Counted from the first letter of the stretch, positions 26,477 through 37,700 are shown. The stretch: 64,000 nt of DNA from Cytophagales bacterium (GCA_022360015.1 JAKSDQ010000210.1:1-64000); one strand, 5' to 3'. The notes: generated by a model from the sequence alone, not told the origin. Translations and numbers: made by a program.

Positions 26477-29400
26477 CTAAAAATTCAGGTTTACACCAAC
26501 CGTGTAGGTACGCGGCACCGGATATCCGGAGAGATCCACACCCTGACTGAGATTACCGCCATCGCCCTGACCGTTGTTCTGCATACTGGTTTCCGGGTTA
26601 GAACCTCCCCAGTAATCAGTAAACACGTACAGGTTTTGTATGGACGTATAAATACGCGCCGACCTGATAAATTTAGCAGGCTCATCGATCGTATACCCAA
26701 GTGTTACATTCCTGATGGTAAAAAATGAGGCATCGGTCACAAAACGGCTGTTCATCCAGTCCCTTTCGATGCCGGTCACGTTTCCACCACCCACGGTAGT
26801 GCCAAAGAAACCTTTGCCGGGATTTTCAACTGACCTGAAGCGGTATTTTACTTCTTTCATCAGATTAAAAACACCGTCGAGGTTGGTCGTGCTATACAGA
26901 TGACGTACCATAACTTCATTGCCATGAGAGCCCGTACCCACTACTGACAAGTCGAAATCACCATATCTCAGCGTGTTGGTAATTCCATAAGTGAAATCCG
27001 GAAATGGGTTACCTATGATGGCCCGGTCATCATTATCCCCTCCCCTGGTGATGATGCCGTCACCATTGACATCCCGCAATTTGATGCTACCCACGGTAGA
27101 ACGTCCGGGTACCTGTGGGGAATTGGCCAGGTCTTCTTCATTCCAGTAAAGTCCGTCTGCCATGTGACCATAGAACTGCCCGAAAGGTTGTCCTGTCTGG
27201 GTGATATGCCAGGTGCCATACACCCTGTCTATCCCATCTGCGAGGGAAATAACCTTGTTTCGATTAAATGAAATGTTAGCATTGGTGGTCCATTTCAGTT
27301 TTCCATTGGTATTGATGGAGGTGATAGCAAATTCGTGACCCCAGAAGTCTATTTCGCCGATATTGTCGTTGAAGTTGCCGAAGCCCGACTCCTGCGGAAT
27401 CTGTACATTGAACAGCAGGTTGGTGGTAGTCTTTTTGTAATAATCGTACATAAACTGTATACGGTCGTTAAAAAGGCCCAGGTCGAAACCAACATCGAAC
27501 TGTTCGGTGGTTTCCCATCCCAGGTTGTTGTTGGCAAGGGAAGTGACTACCGCTCCGGGGGCCACATTATCTCCAAAAACCGCGTTAACGGTATTGTCGA
27601 TCAGGGCATACTGGGTATAATTACCTATATTATTGTTGCCCGTCACACCATAGCTTGCCCGTAGCTTTGCAAAGGATATGGCTTCAATGCCTTTCAGGAA
27701 ATCTTCATCGGATACTACCCATCCAATGGAAGCCGAGGGAAAAGTACCCCATCGGTTATCGGCACCAAACCGGGATGATCCGTCACTCCGGATGGAAGCG
27801 GTGAACAGGTATTTACCTTTGAAGTTATAGGTAAACCTGGAAAGTACCGAGGTGAGCGACCATTCCTCCACCCCGCTATTGGTACCGGCCCGGTTGATGT
27901 TGATGGCCCCCTGAATGGTAGGAAGCCTGTCATCGGCATAAGTATCGGCCTGGATGCGCGTTCTGTTTCTGCGGAATTTTTGATTGGTAAATCCAACAAG
28001 TAATTCCAGGTTGTGATCGTTAAAACTCCTGGTATAAGTAGCCAGGTTTTCATTCAGCCAGGAAAAATCTTCTATATTTTCCCTGATAGAAAAAGCGGTA
28101 GTTGGCAGGGGAACATTGATCCTGCCGGTTGCCGTGGAAGGATTGAAAAAGAAATACTTGGAATTATATAACTCTGCATTAAAAGTGGATTTCAAGACTA
28201 ACCCCTCGATCGGCTCGTATTCAATAAAAGCGTTGGAAAGCAGGTTGACTTCTGTTGTTTCGTTATCAATTTCCTCGACAGACCTCACCCAGTTGGCGTA
28301 AGCAAAAATATTACCGGTCTCGGCAGGAAACCTGTTAAACCTGGTGAGTTCGCCATTTTCATCATAGATAGGCATGATAGGCCAGGTATGTAAAGCATTG
28401 AAAAGAATTCCGGTTCCCCTGGTTCCGTCAGTTTCCGGAATATTGTCTTCGATATAAGAAGGCGCCAAATTAAACCCGAGCCTTATTTTATCCGATACAT
28501 CATAATTGGTGTTTATGCGCAGGGAATACCTTCTGAACTCAGAATTTAAAACCACCCCCTGCTGATCAAAAATCCCGGCGACAATGGCTGTACTGACCTT
28601 CTCCCGGTTGGTTGAAATGGCCAGGCTGTAGCTTTGAATGGGGGCATTTCTCAGCAATGCATCGTACCAATCATTGTTTTTGCCTTCATATTGAGAGGGG
28701 TCCTGAAATATTTCCGGAACCGGCTGTCCGGCATCTTCGTAATATTCTTTTTTAAACCGGACAAATTCAACAGCATCCATCATTTCAAGTCTGCCTTCCC
28801 GGGGCACTTCCTGCACGCCTGCATAGGCGGTAAAGCTGATATTGGTTTGTCCCGGCTTCCCCTTTTTGGTGGTAATCAGGACAACTCCATTGGCCGCCCT
28901 GGATCCATACAAGGCCGTAGAGGCCGCATCTTTCAATACCGAAATCTCCTGAATTTCATCCGGATTGATAGAACCGATGTCACCGGTGATGGGAAAGCCA
29001 TCTACCACATATAACGGATCACTGCCACCCGATACCGACAATTGACCCCGAATCCGGACCGACATGCCCTGCCCCGGCTTGCCAGTCGTTTGGTTGATTT
29101 GCACACCAGCCAGACGGCCCTGCAGCTTCTGGGTCACCTGGGCCACCGGCAAATCCTGCAGTTCCTGGGCATCTACCGTTTGAACTGCTCCTGTTACCTC
29201 CCTTTTTAACTGTGTACCGTACCCTACTACTACCACCTCAGAAAGTGACATAACATCCGAAAGCAACCGAACATCGATAACCGACTGTTCGTTCACAGCA
29301 ATCTCTTCCGAGACATAACCAATAAAGGAGAAAACCAGGATGTCGGCCCCTTCAATCAACTGCAGCGTGTAATTTCCTTCTGCATCGGTAAGGGTACCAT

Positions 29401-29566
29401 TTGAGGTACCTTTTTGAATTACATTTGCACCGGGTAACCTTTCGCCGTCAGACGAATATACCGTACCCGTGATTGTTTTTTCCTGACTAAAAACAGGGTA
29501 AGAAAAAATAACGCATCCCAGACCGTATATCCAGGGTAAAAGCATTTTACAGTAGCGTACTTTCAT
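26477..29566 (-). CDS. SusC/RagA-family TonB-dependent transporter
   Basis: This is a 1029-residue outer-membrane transporter. A signal peptide ends near FSYPVFSQ. A carboxypeptidase-D-like domain follows (ITGTVYSSDGERLPGANVIQ, about 32-115). The plug domain contains SLSEVVVVGYGTQ and PLYVVDGFPITGDIGSINPDEI, and the 22-strand barrel ends in TYTVGVNLNF. No STN domain is present, so it is unlikely to be controlled by a FecR/sigma pair, unlike the second SusC in this window. It is the first gene of a minus-strand operon running down to 16344. The 878-base upstream region would hold its promoter. Confidence 0.95.
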   Translation of the reverse strand: MKVRYCKMLLPWIYGLGCVIFSYPVFSQEKTITGTVYSSDGERLPGANVIQKGTSNGTLTDAEGNYTLQLIEGADILVFSFIGYVSEEIAVNEQSVIDVRLLSDVMSLSEVVVVGYGTQLKREVTGAVQTVDAQELQDLPVAQVTQKLQGRLAGVQINQTTGKPGQGMSVRIRGQLSVSGGSDPLYVVDGFPITGDIGSINPDEIQEISVLKDAASTALYGSRAANGVVLITTKKGKPGQTNISFTAYAGVQEVPREGRLEMMDAVEFVRFKKEYYEDAGQPVPEIFQDPSQYEGKNNDWYDALLRNAPIQSYSLAISTNREKVSTAIVAGIFDQQGVVLNSEFRRYSLRINTNYDVSDKIRLGFNLAPSYIEDNIPETDGTRGTGILFNALHTWPIMPIYDENGELTRFNRFPAETGNIFAYANWVRSVEEIDNETTEVNLLSNAFIEYEPIEGLVLKSTFNAELYNSKYFFFNPSTATGRINVPLPTTAFSIRENIEDFSWLNENLATYTRSFNDHNLELLVGFTNQKFRRNRTRIQADTYADDRLPTIQGAININRAGTNSGVEEWSLTSVLSRFTYNFKGKYLFTASIRSDGSSRFGADNRWGTFPSASIGWVVSDEDFLKGIEAISFAKLRASYGVTGNNNIGNYTQYALIDNTVNAVFGDNVAPGAVVTSLANNNLGWETTEQFDVGFDLGLFNDRIQFMYDYYKKTTTNLLFNVQIPQESGFGNFNDNIGEIDFWGHEFAITSINTNGKLKWTTNANISFNRNKVISLADGIDRVYGTWHITQTGQPFGQFYGHMADGLYWNEEDLANSPQVPGRSTVGSIKLRDVNGDGIITRGGDNDDRAIIGNPFPDFTYGITNTLRYGDFDLSVVGTGSHGNEVMVRHLYSTTNLDGVFNLMKEVKYRFRSVENPGKGFFGTTVGGGNVTGIERDWMNSRFVTDASFFTIRNVTLGYTIDEPAKFIRSARIYTSIQNLYVFTDYWGGSNPETSMQNNGQGDGGNLSQGVDLSGYPVPRTYTVGVNLNF

Positions 29567-30444
29567 ATTTTTTAGTGCTTAAAAAGTTAACGGTTAAGTA
29601 ATATTAACCTAATTATCAGCAGATTGCATCCTGTACCTACCTGCTAAATTTTCAATCAATGACTTTAAATAAAGGTTATTTTTAATAAATTTTTAATTGA
29701 GATGCCATTGAATAAAAATATGATAATGATATTGGGATAAATTATGGGTCGAGAACAGCGATTTGAAAAAGTTGTTTACATGTTTCTCACCTCACTTTAA
29801 AGTGGAAGAAGTGTAACCGATTTGTTTACCCACTGCTTTTTTTAGTGTTTTTTAAAATCCTGGCCTGCGGGTATTGGATGACATGACATGTGTTATCTTT
29901 TGATGAAATTTAGCGTTTCTTTTGGTTCCGATTGTATGTTCGTGGGATGGTCACCGGATGAATCCGGCCATTCTACCGAATTGAAAGACTACACATCCCA
30001 TAGCGATCAGGAACGCTGAAAGTTGATAAAAATCAACGGCCGGCAAGCCTTTGAGACCATCTATCGGCGGCATTGGGCCGGCCTGATGATGTCGGCCTAC
30101 CATATGCCGGAAGACAAAGAAAAGGAATCCCAAAATTCCTAATGCCTTGGAATTGATTGATTTTCCCCTTATAAGCAGATATTATTTATTATGAAGTAGG
30201 TTACTTTTCTGTGACCAAAGGGCCCATCAGAAAGCTAATCAAAATACTTCTATTAAAATAATACAACATAATTAGTACTTGAACATCTAAAAACTTGAAA
30301 TATTCTAATTCAGAAAATCCAAAACTTTTAAAATTCACTAACAAACAACCGCCGATAATCTGTGCTTCTCTTTAAGACATAGTGGGCTAGCCCTGTGTTT
30401 TTGCCGGCCACTCTCCGGCAAGTGATTCCGGTAAAATGTCAATT
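29567..30444. other. Long non-coding stretch upstream of the first SusC
   Basis: I find no convincing gene in these 878 bases. A 60-codon minus-strand frame at 29951-30133 has one or two hydrophobic stretches but only a TTG start and no partner. The part next to SusC (29580-29760) is very AT-rich and probably holds the promoter. I see no clear TAnnTTTG element on the minus strand and no tRNA or repeat. Confidence 0.5.
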
Positions 30445-32079
30445 TTATGGTTTTACCGTAATAGGCCAGCCGGTAAATTGCCCGGCATCAGGCGATGTTA
30501 CATCGGCTGTTCCCGGCCAGCATTCGAAAGTCACTTCCCTGGCTGCGGTATTGAAACGGATCAGGCCAAAACCCGCCCCGAAATCCTGAGAACCGGGATT
30601 GACGTAGGCATGCATGGTGATTTTATTGTCAAACCCGTCCAGGTAGTTACCTGTCCATGGAAGGTCGTTGTCGATTGCAGCGCCTGATCCTGGCTTTTCA
30701 TCCTTCGGCCACCACCAGCGGCTGTAATAATTGTTGACAATGGCCGGTACTACAAAGGCCCAGGGACCATCGCCATGCGCTTCAATGCCGTGTTTTATGA
30801 CTGTCGCCAGATGCTGGTCACCCGCAATGTGCACGGCATTGGCCTTTTTGATCTTTTCAAGGGCTCTTTTACGACCGGTTTGCGGCCAGCCGTTCGAGTC
30901 CATGTCGGCATGCAGCCGGTTGGTAGAATCGCCATGCACATGGGCACCACCGCAGAACCCTGTCTGGGACAAAACAGCCTTCATAATGACTCCTTCCTTG
31001 TTTTCATCTGCCCAGCTATCCAGAAAATTAAGCTGACGGTCACCAAGCAACTTTAAACCCGGTACATCAACTGATGCCGGATCGTAGTCAGGGTTTATAA
31101 TATGGTCAGGTCTCGGCCCCTGCTGAGGTATTTTTCCTTTTGGCCCCGACTTGAATTTACGGTCTTCGATAATGGCAAAATCAACGGGGCCCAGTTGATA
31201 GCTGGTGAAGTAAACACCGATCCCTTGCAATACAGGATCAGGGTCCACCGGGTCCGGCAGATGGGCGGTCTGGCATCTTTCTACCATTTTGACATACTCG
31301 GGGTGGAAAAAATAACCCCCGTCATTCCCTGCCATGGACGTGGCCTGCTTCCCTCCTTCTCCCCACAGGTTACCCTGGCCAATGTCATGATCATCGGGAA
31401 TGGCAATCATGGGCCGGTGGCGGAAGGTTTCGCGGAATTGCCTGCCAAAAAGCAACCAGGCGGCCGTATGTTCCCTGTGGTGATAAGACTGGTCGCCGGC
31501 AAAAAAGACCACATCGGGGTCCAGTGCATTGATATTTTTTACATAAGTGTCCCGGTCTTTGGGGCCTTTATTGGAATTGCAGGATAGGGCAGCGATGACA
31601 ATCTCCTGTTTGTCTACCGGCAGCTTCCGTATGGTTCCTTCAAAAGTTGCAGCTTCGCCATGCCTCAGGCGATAGGCCATGTTCTCCGTTTTATTCCAGT
31701 TTTCTACCCGGAAATGGGCCGACCAACCTAATTCATGCACCGGCTGCCGTTGTATCTCTTTCCACTCCCCGCCTTCTTTAATGTCCAGCAAAACGAATTT
31801 GGGCTCATCGGGATATAGCGGAAAAAGCTGCGCAGTAAGTTTGAGGGTGTTGTTGGCAACCGTGTAAGCACCAAAGGCAATGACGGAATCCCGGGCTACC
31901 TTCACATCGATGATGTGGTTGGGTTTTCTGTTCCACCAGTCATTGATGGCGATAGAATCCAGACCGGTAAAAGGGGCAACGGTATATTCCTTTGTGGTCT
32001 CAATGCCACCTTCGGGCTTTGGCTGGCAGGCGGCCAGGGTTAATATGAGCAGGCTTAAAGCTGTAAAATTGTTTTTCAT
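30445..32079 (-). CDS. PhoD-like metallophosphatase lipoprotein
   Basis: This is a 544-residue exported protein with lipobox LTLAACQ near residue 18. A beta-sandwich N-terminal part (about 40-165) precedes a calcineurin-like phosphatase domain of the PhoD family. Metal-binding segments are IAALSCNSN, VVFFAGDQSYHH, MIAIPDDHDIGQGN and NAVHIAGDQHLATVI. PhoD enzymes release phosphate from phosphodiesters outside the cytoplasm. The D-D-H-D and G-D-Q-H motifs are intact. The gene is separate from the SusC operon upstream by position (its stop faces the 878-base gap) and divergent from the efflux operon. Its real substrate is unknown. Confidence 0.83.
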   Translation of the reverse strand: MKNNFTALSLLILTLAACQPKPEGGIETTKEYTVAPFTGLDSIAINDWWNRKPNHIIDVKVARDSVIAFGAYTVANNTLKLTAQLFPLYPDEPKFVLLDIKEGGEWKEIQRQPVHELGWSAHFRVENWNKTENMAYRLRHGEAATFEGTIRKLPVDKQEIVIAALSCNSNKGPKDRDTYVKNINALDPDVVFFAGDQSYHHREHTAAWLLFGRQFRETFRHRPMIAIPDDHDIGQGNLWGEGGKQATSMAGNDGGYFFHPEYVKMVERCQTAHLPDPVDPDPVLQGIGVYFTSYQLGPVDFAIIEDRKFKSGPKGKIPQQGPRPDHIINPDYDPASVDVPGLKLLGDRQLNFLDSWADENKEGVIMKAVLSQTGFCGGAHVHGDSTNRLHADMDSNGWPQTGRKRALEKIKKANAVHIAGDQHLATVIKHGIEAHGDGPWAFVVPAIVNNYYSRWWWPKDEKPGSGAAIDNDLPWTGNYLDGFDNKITMHAYVNPGSQDFGAGFGLIRFNTAAREVTFECWPGTADVTSPDAGQFTGWPITVKP

Positions 32080-32292
32080 CAGTAGTTGGTTTAGTATAAA
32101 TTTCCCAGTTACCGCACAATTTAATGAGTTATTCCATTTAAATGGAATTTAATGGAAAAAAAGAGTCAAATTAAAGATTAAACCTGCATTTACTAATCAG
32201 CATGTAAAAAGAAGATGTTTTCAGTCACAACCGTCCTGATCCAAAAATAAAAAATACTATGGAATAAGCGGTTAAGGCCGTTTTTGTGGCTT

Positions 32293-32308
32293 GGTAACAT
32301 AAGTTACC
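32293..32308. promoter_or_regulatory. Palindromic operator-like site before the efflux operon
   Basis: GGTAAC-ATAA-GTTACC is a perfect 6-bp palindrome with a 4-base centre. It lies 22 bases upstream of a TAGTTTTG element and so overlaps the expected -33 box. A TetR- or MarR-type repressor site is plausible, but no such regulator is encoded in the window. Confidence 0.45.
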
Positions 32309-32329
32309 GACTACCCGCTAACACATCCT

Positions 32330-32337
32330 TAGTTTTG
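32330..32337 (+). promoter_or_regulatory. Bacteroidota -7 promoter element of the efflux operon
   Basis: TAGTTTTG matches the TAnnTTTG -7 consensus used by the primary sigma factor of Bacteroidota. It is 22 bases upstream of the TolC-family start codon. A good -33 TTTG box is not obvious, which would fit an activated or repressed promoter. Confidence 0.4.
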
Positions 32338-32359
32338 CTTTTACCAAATAGAAAATAAT

Positions 32360-33673
32360 ATGAAAAAGGCATTTTACCTATTAACACTTTGCTTTTCATT
32401 TTTATGGTCAGCACTCCGGGCGCAGGAGGTGGTACCTGTTACCAAGTCAAAAGTGCTGGAAACAGTAGCCGGGCAAAACCTGTCTATCAGGATCAGTGAA
32501 CAGCAACGCAAAGAAGCCCGGGCAGATTACCGGCAGACTAACTCCGTATTGATGCCTCATATTGCCTTATCGTACACAGGCTTTACCACGACCAATCCTC
32601 TGGCAGCTTTTGGTTCAAAACTGAACCAGGAGGTATTGACAACAGAAGATTTCAACCCCCTCTTTCTCAATGACCCTTCCCGTACCACCAACTATGCCAC
32701 CGTACTGGAAATCCGCCAACCATTGCTCAATCCGGACGGATACCATCAACGCAAGGCGGCTGCCATCAAAATGAGGGCCGCTGAGTTCCAAACCACCCGT
32801 ACCAAAGATCAACTGGCATTCGATGCCGAAAAATCCTATATGCAATTGCAGTTGGCCTACCAATCGGTGGAGGCGCTTCAAACGGCCCTGGAGGCAGCCC
32901 GGGCAAACTGGAAAATGGCCAATGACAGGTATGAGCAAGGTTATCTGCAAAAGGCAGATCTGCTGGCAGTGGAGGTCAGGCTGATAGAAGTGAAAAATCA
33001 ATTGCAGCTCGCTGAAAGCCACGTAATGAACGCTTCCGATTACCTGGCTTTCCTGATGGGAAAGGAAGATCAGGTGCTTTTGAAGCCAGCCGATAGCCTT
33101 ATGGTTTCCGGTACCGGCCCTGTTGCAGTCAATGAGATACCTCTGAGCAGGGCAGACATTCAGGCGGCACGATTGGCCACAGAAGCTCATGCGGCATCTT
33201 ACCGGGCCAATAAAATGTCTTTTTTACCTCGTATAAATGCTTTTGGAAGTTATCAATTATATGATGACGACTTGTTTCAGGGAGATGCCAGTGGCTACAT
33301 GATCGGCGCCCAACTTAGCTGGCATATCCTGGAAGGTACAAAGCGGATAGGAAAAACACAAAAGAGTAAAGCGGCTTTGGAACGCTCGAAACTCTCTTAC
33401 GATCAGTATCTGTCACAAAGCAACCTGGAAATGAATCAGGCGGTACGCAAGCTATCCGATGCCCGAAACAAACTCCGGCTTTCAAAATCTGCCCTGGATC
33501 AGTCCCGTGAATCATTGCGTATCCGGACAAACCGGTTCAAAGAAGGACTCGAAAAAACTGCCGACCTGCTTACAGCCGAAACCCAATATGCCCGCAAGCA
33601 ACTGGAATACTACCAGGCCATTTTCGAACTGAACTATACCCAGGCTTATATCGAATTTTTAATCAAGGAATAA
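32360..33673 (+). CDS. TolC-family outer-membrane efflux channel
   Basis: This is a 437-residue protein with a signal peptide (MKKAFYLLTLCFSFLWSALR, cleaved before QEV). Two long heptad-like helical repeats are typical of the OEP/TolC fold (EAARANWKMANDRYEQGYLQ near 175-195 and LDQSRESLRIRTNRFKEGLE near 375-395, each with the conserved FxxG/YxxG end). It forms the outer-membrane exit duct of a tripartite pump. The adaptor gene follows after 2 bases and the RND permease 16 bases later. The promoter elements at 32293-32337 precede it. Confidence 0.92.
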   Translation: MKKAFYLLTLCFSFLWSALRAQEVVPVTKSKVLETVAGQNLSIRISEQQRKEARADYRQTNSVLMPHIALSYTGFTTTNPLAAFGSKLNQEVLTTEDFNPLFLNDPSRTTNYATVLEIRQPLLNPDGYHQRKAAAIKMRAAEFQTTRTKDQLAFDAEKSYMQLQLAYQSVEALQTALEAARANWKMANDRYEQGYLQKADLLAVEVRLIEVKNQLQLAESHVMNASDYLAFLMGKEDQVLLKPADSLMVSGTGPVAVNEIPLSRADIQAARLATEAHAASYRANKMSFLPRINAFGSYQLYDDDLFQGDASGYMIGAQLSWHILEGTKRIGKTQKSKAALERSKLSYDQYLSQSNLEMNQAVRKLSDARNKLRLSKSALDQSRESLRIRTNRFKEGLEKTADLLTAETQYARKQLEYYQAIFELNYTQAYIEFLIKE

Positions 33674-33675
33674 CC

Positions 33676-34758
33676 ATGATGAAAAAATATAACTTAAAGA
33701 CCATCCTATTCATGATCGCAGCATTACTTGCAGGCTGCGGCGATGGCAAAAAACAGGCGTTGCAAGATGATGTGAAATCCATCAAAGTAAAAGTAGAGGT
33801 AGTTGAAGCAACAGGCAGGCAGCCTTTTATCACAGCAAGTGGAAAAGTGACCGCGGTACAAAGCGCCAAAGTGGGTACCCGGATAATGGGCTTCGTAGAT
33901 AAAATTTATGCCAGACTGGGAGACAAGGTCAAAAAAGGGCAGGTATTGGTAGTCATCAACAGTACTGACCTGCAGGCCAAACTAGCCCGGGCCGACGCCG
34001 GTGTGCTAGAGGCCAAAGCTGGTTTTGCCAATGCCGAAAGGGACTATAAACGTTTGAAGAACCTGATGGCGGCTAACAGCGCTTCGCAAAAGGAAATGGA
34101 TGACATGTCCACCCATTTCGAAATGACCAAAGCCAGGTTAGAAATTGCCCGACAGATGAAAAACGAGGTCCAAGCCCAATTTTCCTACACTAACATTCGC
34201 GCACCCTTTGACGGATTGGTAACGCAGAAACTCGTAGAACCAGGGGACATGGCCAACCCGGGCATGACGCTGGTCGCACTGGAGTCACCGGACATTTTTG
34301 AAGCCCATGTAAAAGTTCCGGAAAATGAAATTGTACATATCAAAGCCAACGATGACGTGCTCGTCACAGTCAAATCTGTTAATAAGGAGGTGAATGGAAC
34401 AGTGGTCGAGGTAAGCGCATCATCCTCTGGCTCCGGAGGGCAATACCTGGTAAAAGTAGCATTGGCGAATGCCGGGGATGAAATCCGCTCCGGCATGTTC
34501 GCCACAGTGGACTTTCCCGTACCGGACGAAACTGCTCCCGGCCTAACCCTCCTTCCAAAAGAAGCACTTATCGACCGCGGTCAACTAAGAGGGGTTTATA
34601 CTGTCAGCCAAAGCAACACGGCCCTGTTACGCTGGCTTCGGTTGGGCAGAACTTATGGCGACAAAGTCGAGGTATTATCGGGACTGTCACCGGGAGAAAC
34701 GTATGTGGTTTCAGCACAGGAAAAACTGTACAACGGAGTAAAAATAAGCATTCGATAA
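33676..34758 (+). CDS. Periplasmic adaptor subunit of an RND efflux pump
   Basis: This is a 360-residue HlyD/MFP-family lipoprotein (lipobox ALLAGC, Cys21). It shows the lipoyl half-motifs (SAKVGTRIMGFVDKIYARLGDKVKKGQVL and, after the coiled hairpin, IRAPFDGLVTQKLVEPGDMANPG-type text read in parts), the alpha-hairpin at about 95-160, a beta-barrel domain and a membrane-proximal domain ending at KLYNGVKISIR. It links the RND pump to the TolC channel. Position and spacing between the other two subunits confirm this role. Confidence 0.92.
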   Translation: MMKKYNLKTILFMIAALLAGCGDGKKQALQDDVKSIKVKVEVVEATGRQPFITASGKVTAVQSAKVGTRIMGFVDKIYARLGDKVKKGQVLVVINSTDLQAKLARADAGVLEAKAGFANAERDYKRLKNLMAANSASQKEMDDMSTHFEMTKARLEIARQMKNEVQAQFSYTNIRAPFDGLVTQKLVEPGDMANPGMTLVALESPDIFEAHVKVPENEIVHIKANDDVLVTVKSVNKEVNGTVVEVSASSSGSGGQYLVKVALANAGDEIRSGMFATVDFPVPDETAPGLTLLPKEALIDRGQLRGVYTVSQSNTALLRWLRLGRTYGDKVEVLSGLSPGETYVVSAQEKLYNGVKISIR

Positions 34759-34774
34759 TCAAAGATCTTAAGCG

Positions 34775-37700
34775 ATGAAGGAAGGATTAGCAGGAAAAAT
34801 CGCCCGTGGGTTTATCGACTCAAAACTCACGGTACTTTTAATGATCGTATTCATGGTCATTGGGGTCTACAGCTCATTTTTGATCCCCAGAGAAGAAGAG
34901 CCACAAATAGATGTGCCCATGGCCGATATATTTGTGGGCTATCCCGGCGCCAGCCCCACTGAGGTAGAGTCCAGGGTCATCGAGCCTTTGGAAAAACTGA
35001 TTTCAAACATCCCCGGTGTGGAATATGTCTATTCCACTTCTATGAAGGAGCAGGGTATGGTCATTGTGCAGTTTTATGTAGGGGAAGATATAGAACGTTC
35101 GTTTGTCAAAATGTATAACGAAATCAATAAACATATGGATATCATGCCCCAGGGTGTGACCATGCCCCTGATAAAAACGCGCGCTATAGACGATGTGCCG
35201 GTCCTGGGCCTCACACTTTGGAGCGAAAACTACGATGACTATCGCTTGCGCCAAATAGCAGAAGAACTCACCAGCGAGATAGAAAAAGTCAATGATGTGT
35301 CCATCACCAAAGAAATCGGTGGCAGGAAGCGTCAGGTCCGCGTGGTGTTGGACAAGGATAAGCTGGCCGCCAGTGGTCTGGATTTCCTGTCCGTATCAGC
35401 AATGATCAGGGTCAACAACCAGCAACTGAATGCAGGAAGTTTTAACAAGAATGACAATGAGTTTTTGGTCAAAACAGGCAAATTTCTTGAAACTGCAGAA
35501 GATGTGGAAAACCTGGTGGTAGGTGTACAGGAAAACCAACCCGTCTACCTGAGACAAATTGCTGCCATTACAGATGGCCCGGAGCTTCCTAAAAATTATG
35601 TGTCCTTTGGCTTTGGCAAGGGAAGTGAAAAAGCTTCGGTTTACCGCTCTGAATATCCTGCGGTAACCATTTCCATTGCCAAGCGGAAAGGCGCCGATGC
35701 CATGCAAATCGCCGATGTGATTTTAGCGAAGGTCGAACGCTTGAAAGCCAGCTTAATTCCCGGCGATGTCCATGTCGAAGTGACCAGGAATTATGGCGAA
35801 ACAGCCTCTCAAAAGGTATCGGAATTGTTGATGCACCTGATTGGGGCCATTGTAGCCGTGACGTTTGTGGTGATGCTCGCCATGGGTTGGAGGGGCGGTC
35901 TAGTGGTATTTCTTTCCGTGCCCATCACTTTTGCCCTTACCTTGCTGAGTTACTACATGCTGGATTATACATTGAACCGCATCACCCTGTTTGCCCTGGT
36001 ATTTGTGACCGGGATTGTGGTAGATGATTCCATCATTATTGCAGAGAACATGCACAGGCATTTTAAAATGAAGCGGTTGCCCCTCCGGGATGCGGCGTTA
36101 TATGCCATCAATGAGGTGGGAAACCCTACCATACTCGCCACGTTCACGGTCATCGCCTCGGTATTGCCTATGGCTTTTGTCTCCGGTCTTATGGGGCCCT
36201 ACATGTCTCCGATGCCTATCGGCGCCTCCATAGCCATGATTTTGTCTTTGTTTGTGGCGCTCACCATTACCCCTTTCCTTGGGTATCTGTTTCTACGTGA
36301 AAAGGATAAAAAGAAAAATGGGGCGGAGGCCAAAGAACCGGAAGGCAAAAAGCCGGAGGACACACGCATCTATCGCTGGTATGAAAAACTTCAACGCCCT
36401 CTGATTGAAAATAAGGTCAAACGTTGGATTTTTTTGGGTGGTACCATTGTGCTGCTGCTTGGTTCCCTGGCCATGTTTTTCACCCAATCAGTAGCCGTTA
36501 AAATGCTGCCTTTCGACAATAAAAATGAGTTCCAGGTAGTCATTGATATGCCCGAAGGAACCACCCTCGAACGCACTGCTGCAGTAGCCCGGGAGATTAC
36601 TCAATACCTCTCCTCCCGCCCTGAAGTGGTCCACTACCAAAGTTATACAGGCACTTCTGCTCCCATCACCTTCAACGGGCTTGTTCGTCACTACGACCTG
36701 CGTGGGGGCAGCAACATGGCTGACATCCAGGTGAATCTGGCCGATAAACATGACAGAGATGAGCAAAGCCATGACATCGTAAAGCTGCTACGTCCTGGCA
36801 TTCAGGCCGTAGCCCGCCCATACAATGCGAACGTAAAGCTGGTAGAGGTGCCTCCCGGCCCGCCGGTATTGTCTACCATTGTAGCCGAGATCTACGGCCC
36901 TGACTATGAACAGCAAATGAAAGTAGCCAATGAGGTAAAGACCATCCTGGCCAACACACGGGATGTGGTAGATATAGACTGGATGGTGGAAGATGACCAA
37001 ACCGAATATGAATTGATCATCGACAAGGAAAAAGCCATGTTATATGGCGTAGCCCCTCAGCAAATCGTCCATACTATGCACATGGCTTTGTCAGAAAGTG
37101 CCATCACCACACTCTATAAGGAAGATGCCGCCCGGCAGGTGGGGCTGATCCTCGCATTGGATGAAAAAGAAAAGTCCGGCCTTCACGACATCGCTCTCCT
37201 TCAGGTAAGGTCTCAGACAGGGGCGATGGTTTCGATTGGTGATCTGGTGGATATCCGGGTGCATACCAGGGCCAAAAACATTTATCGCAAAAACCAAAAA
37301 CGGGTGGTCTATGTGATGTCGGACATGGCAGGCAAGTTGGAAAGCCCGGTATATGCGATCCTGGGCATGACTGATAAGCTGGAAGCCATCAACCTGCCTG
37401 CAGGTTACCACATAGATGAGCTGTACATCGAACAACCTGCCCTGGAAGAAGATTTTACAGTAAAATGGGATGGCGAATGGCAGATCACCCTGGAAGTATT
37501 CAGAGATTTGGGAATGGCGTTTCTCGGGGTAATTATCATCATTTACATGCTTATTGTGGGCTGGTTCCGGAACTTTAAAGCGCCGGTGGTCATGATGGTA
37601 GCCATTCCTTTGTCTATGGTAGGGATTGTCCTGGGGCATTGGCTGCTGGGTGCCTTCTTTACCGCTACCTCTTTTATAGGCATGATCGCCCTGGCAGGTA

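Noticed and set aside
29951-30133. Hydrophobic 60-codon frame on the minus strand
   Set aside because: It has only a TTG start, no ribosome site, no family resemblance and a stop shortly upstream.
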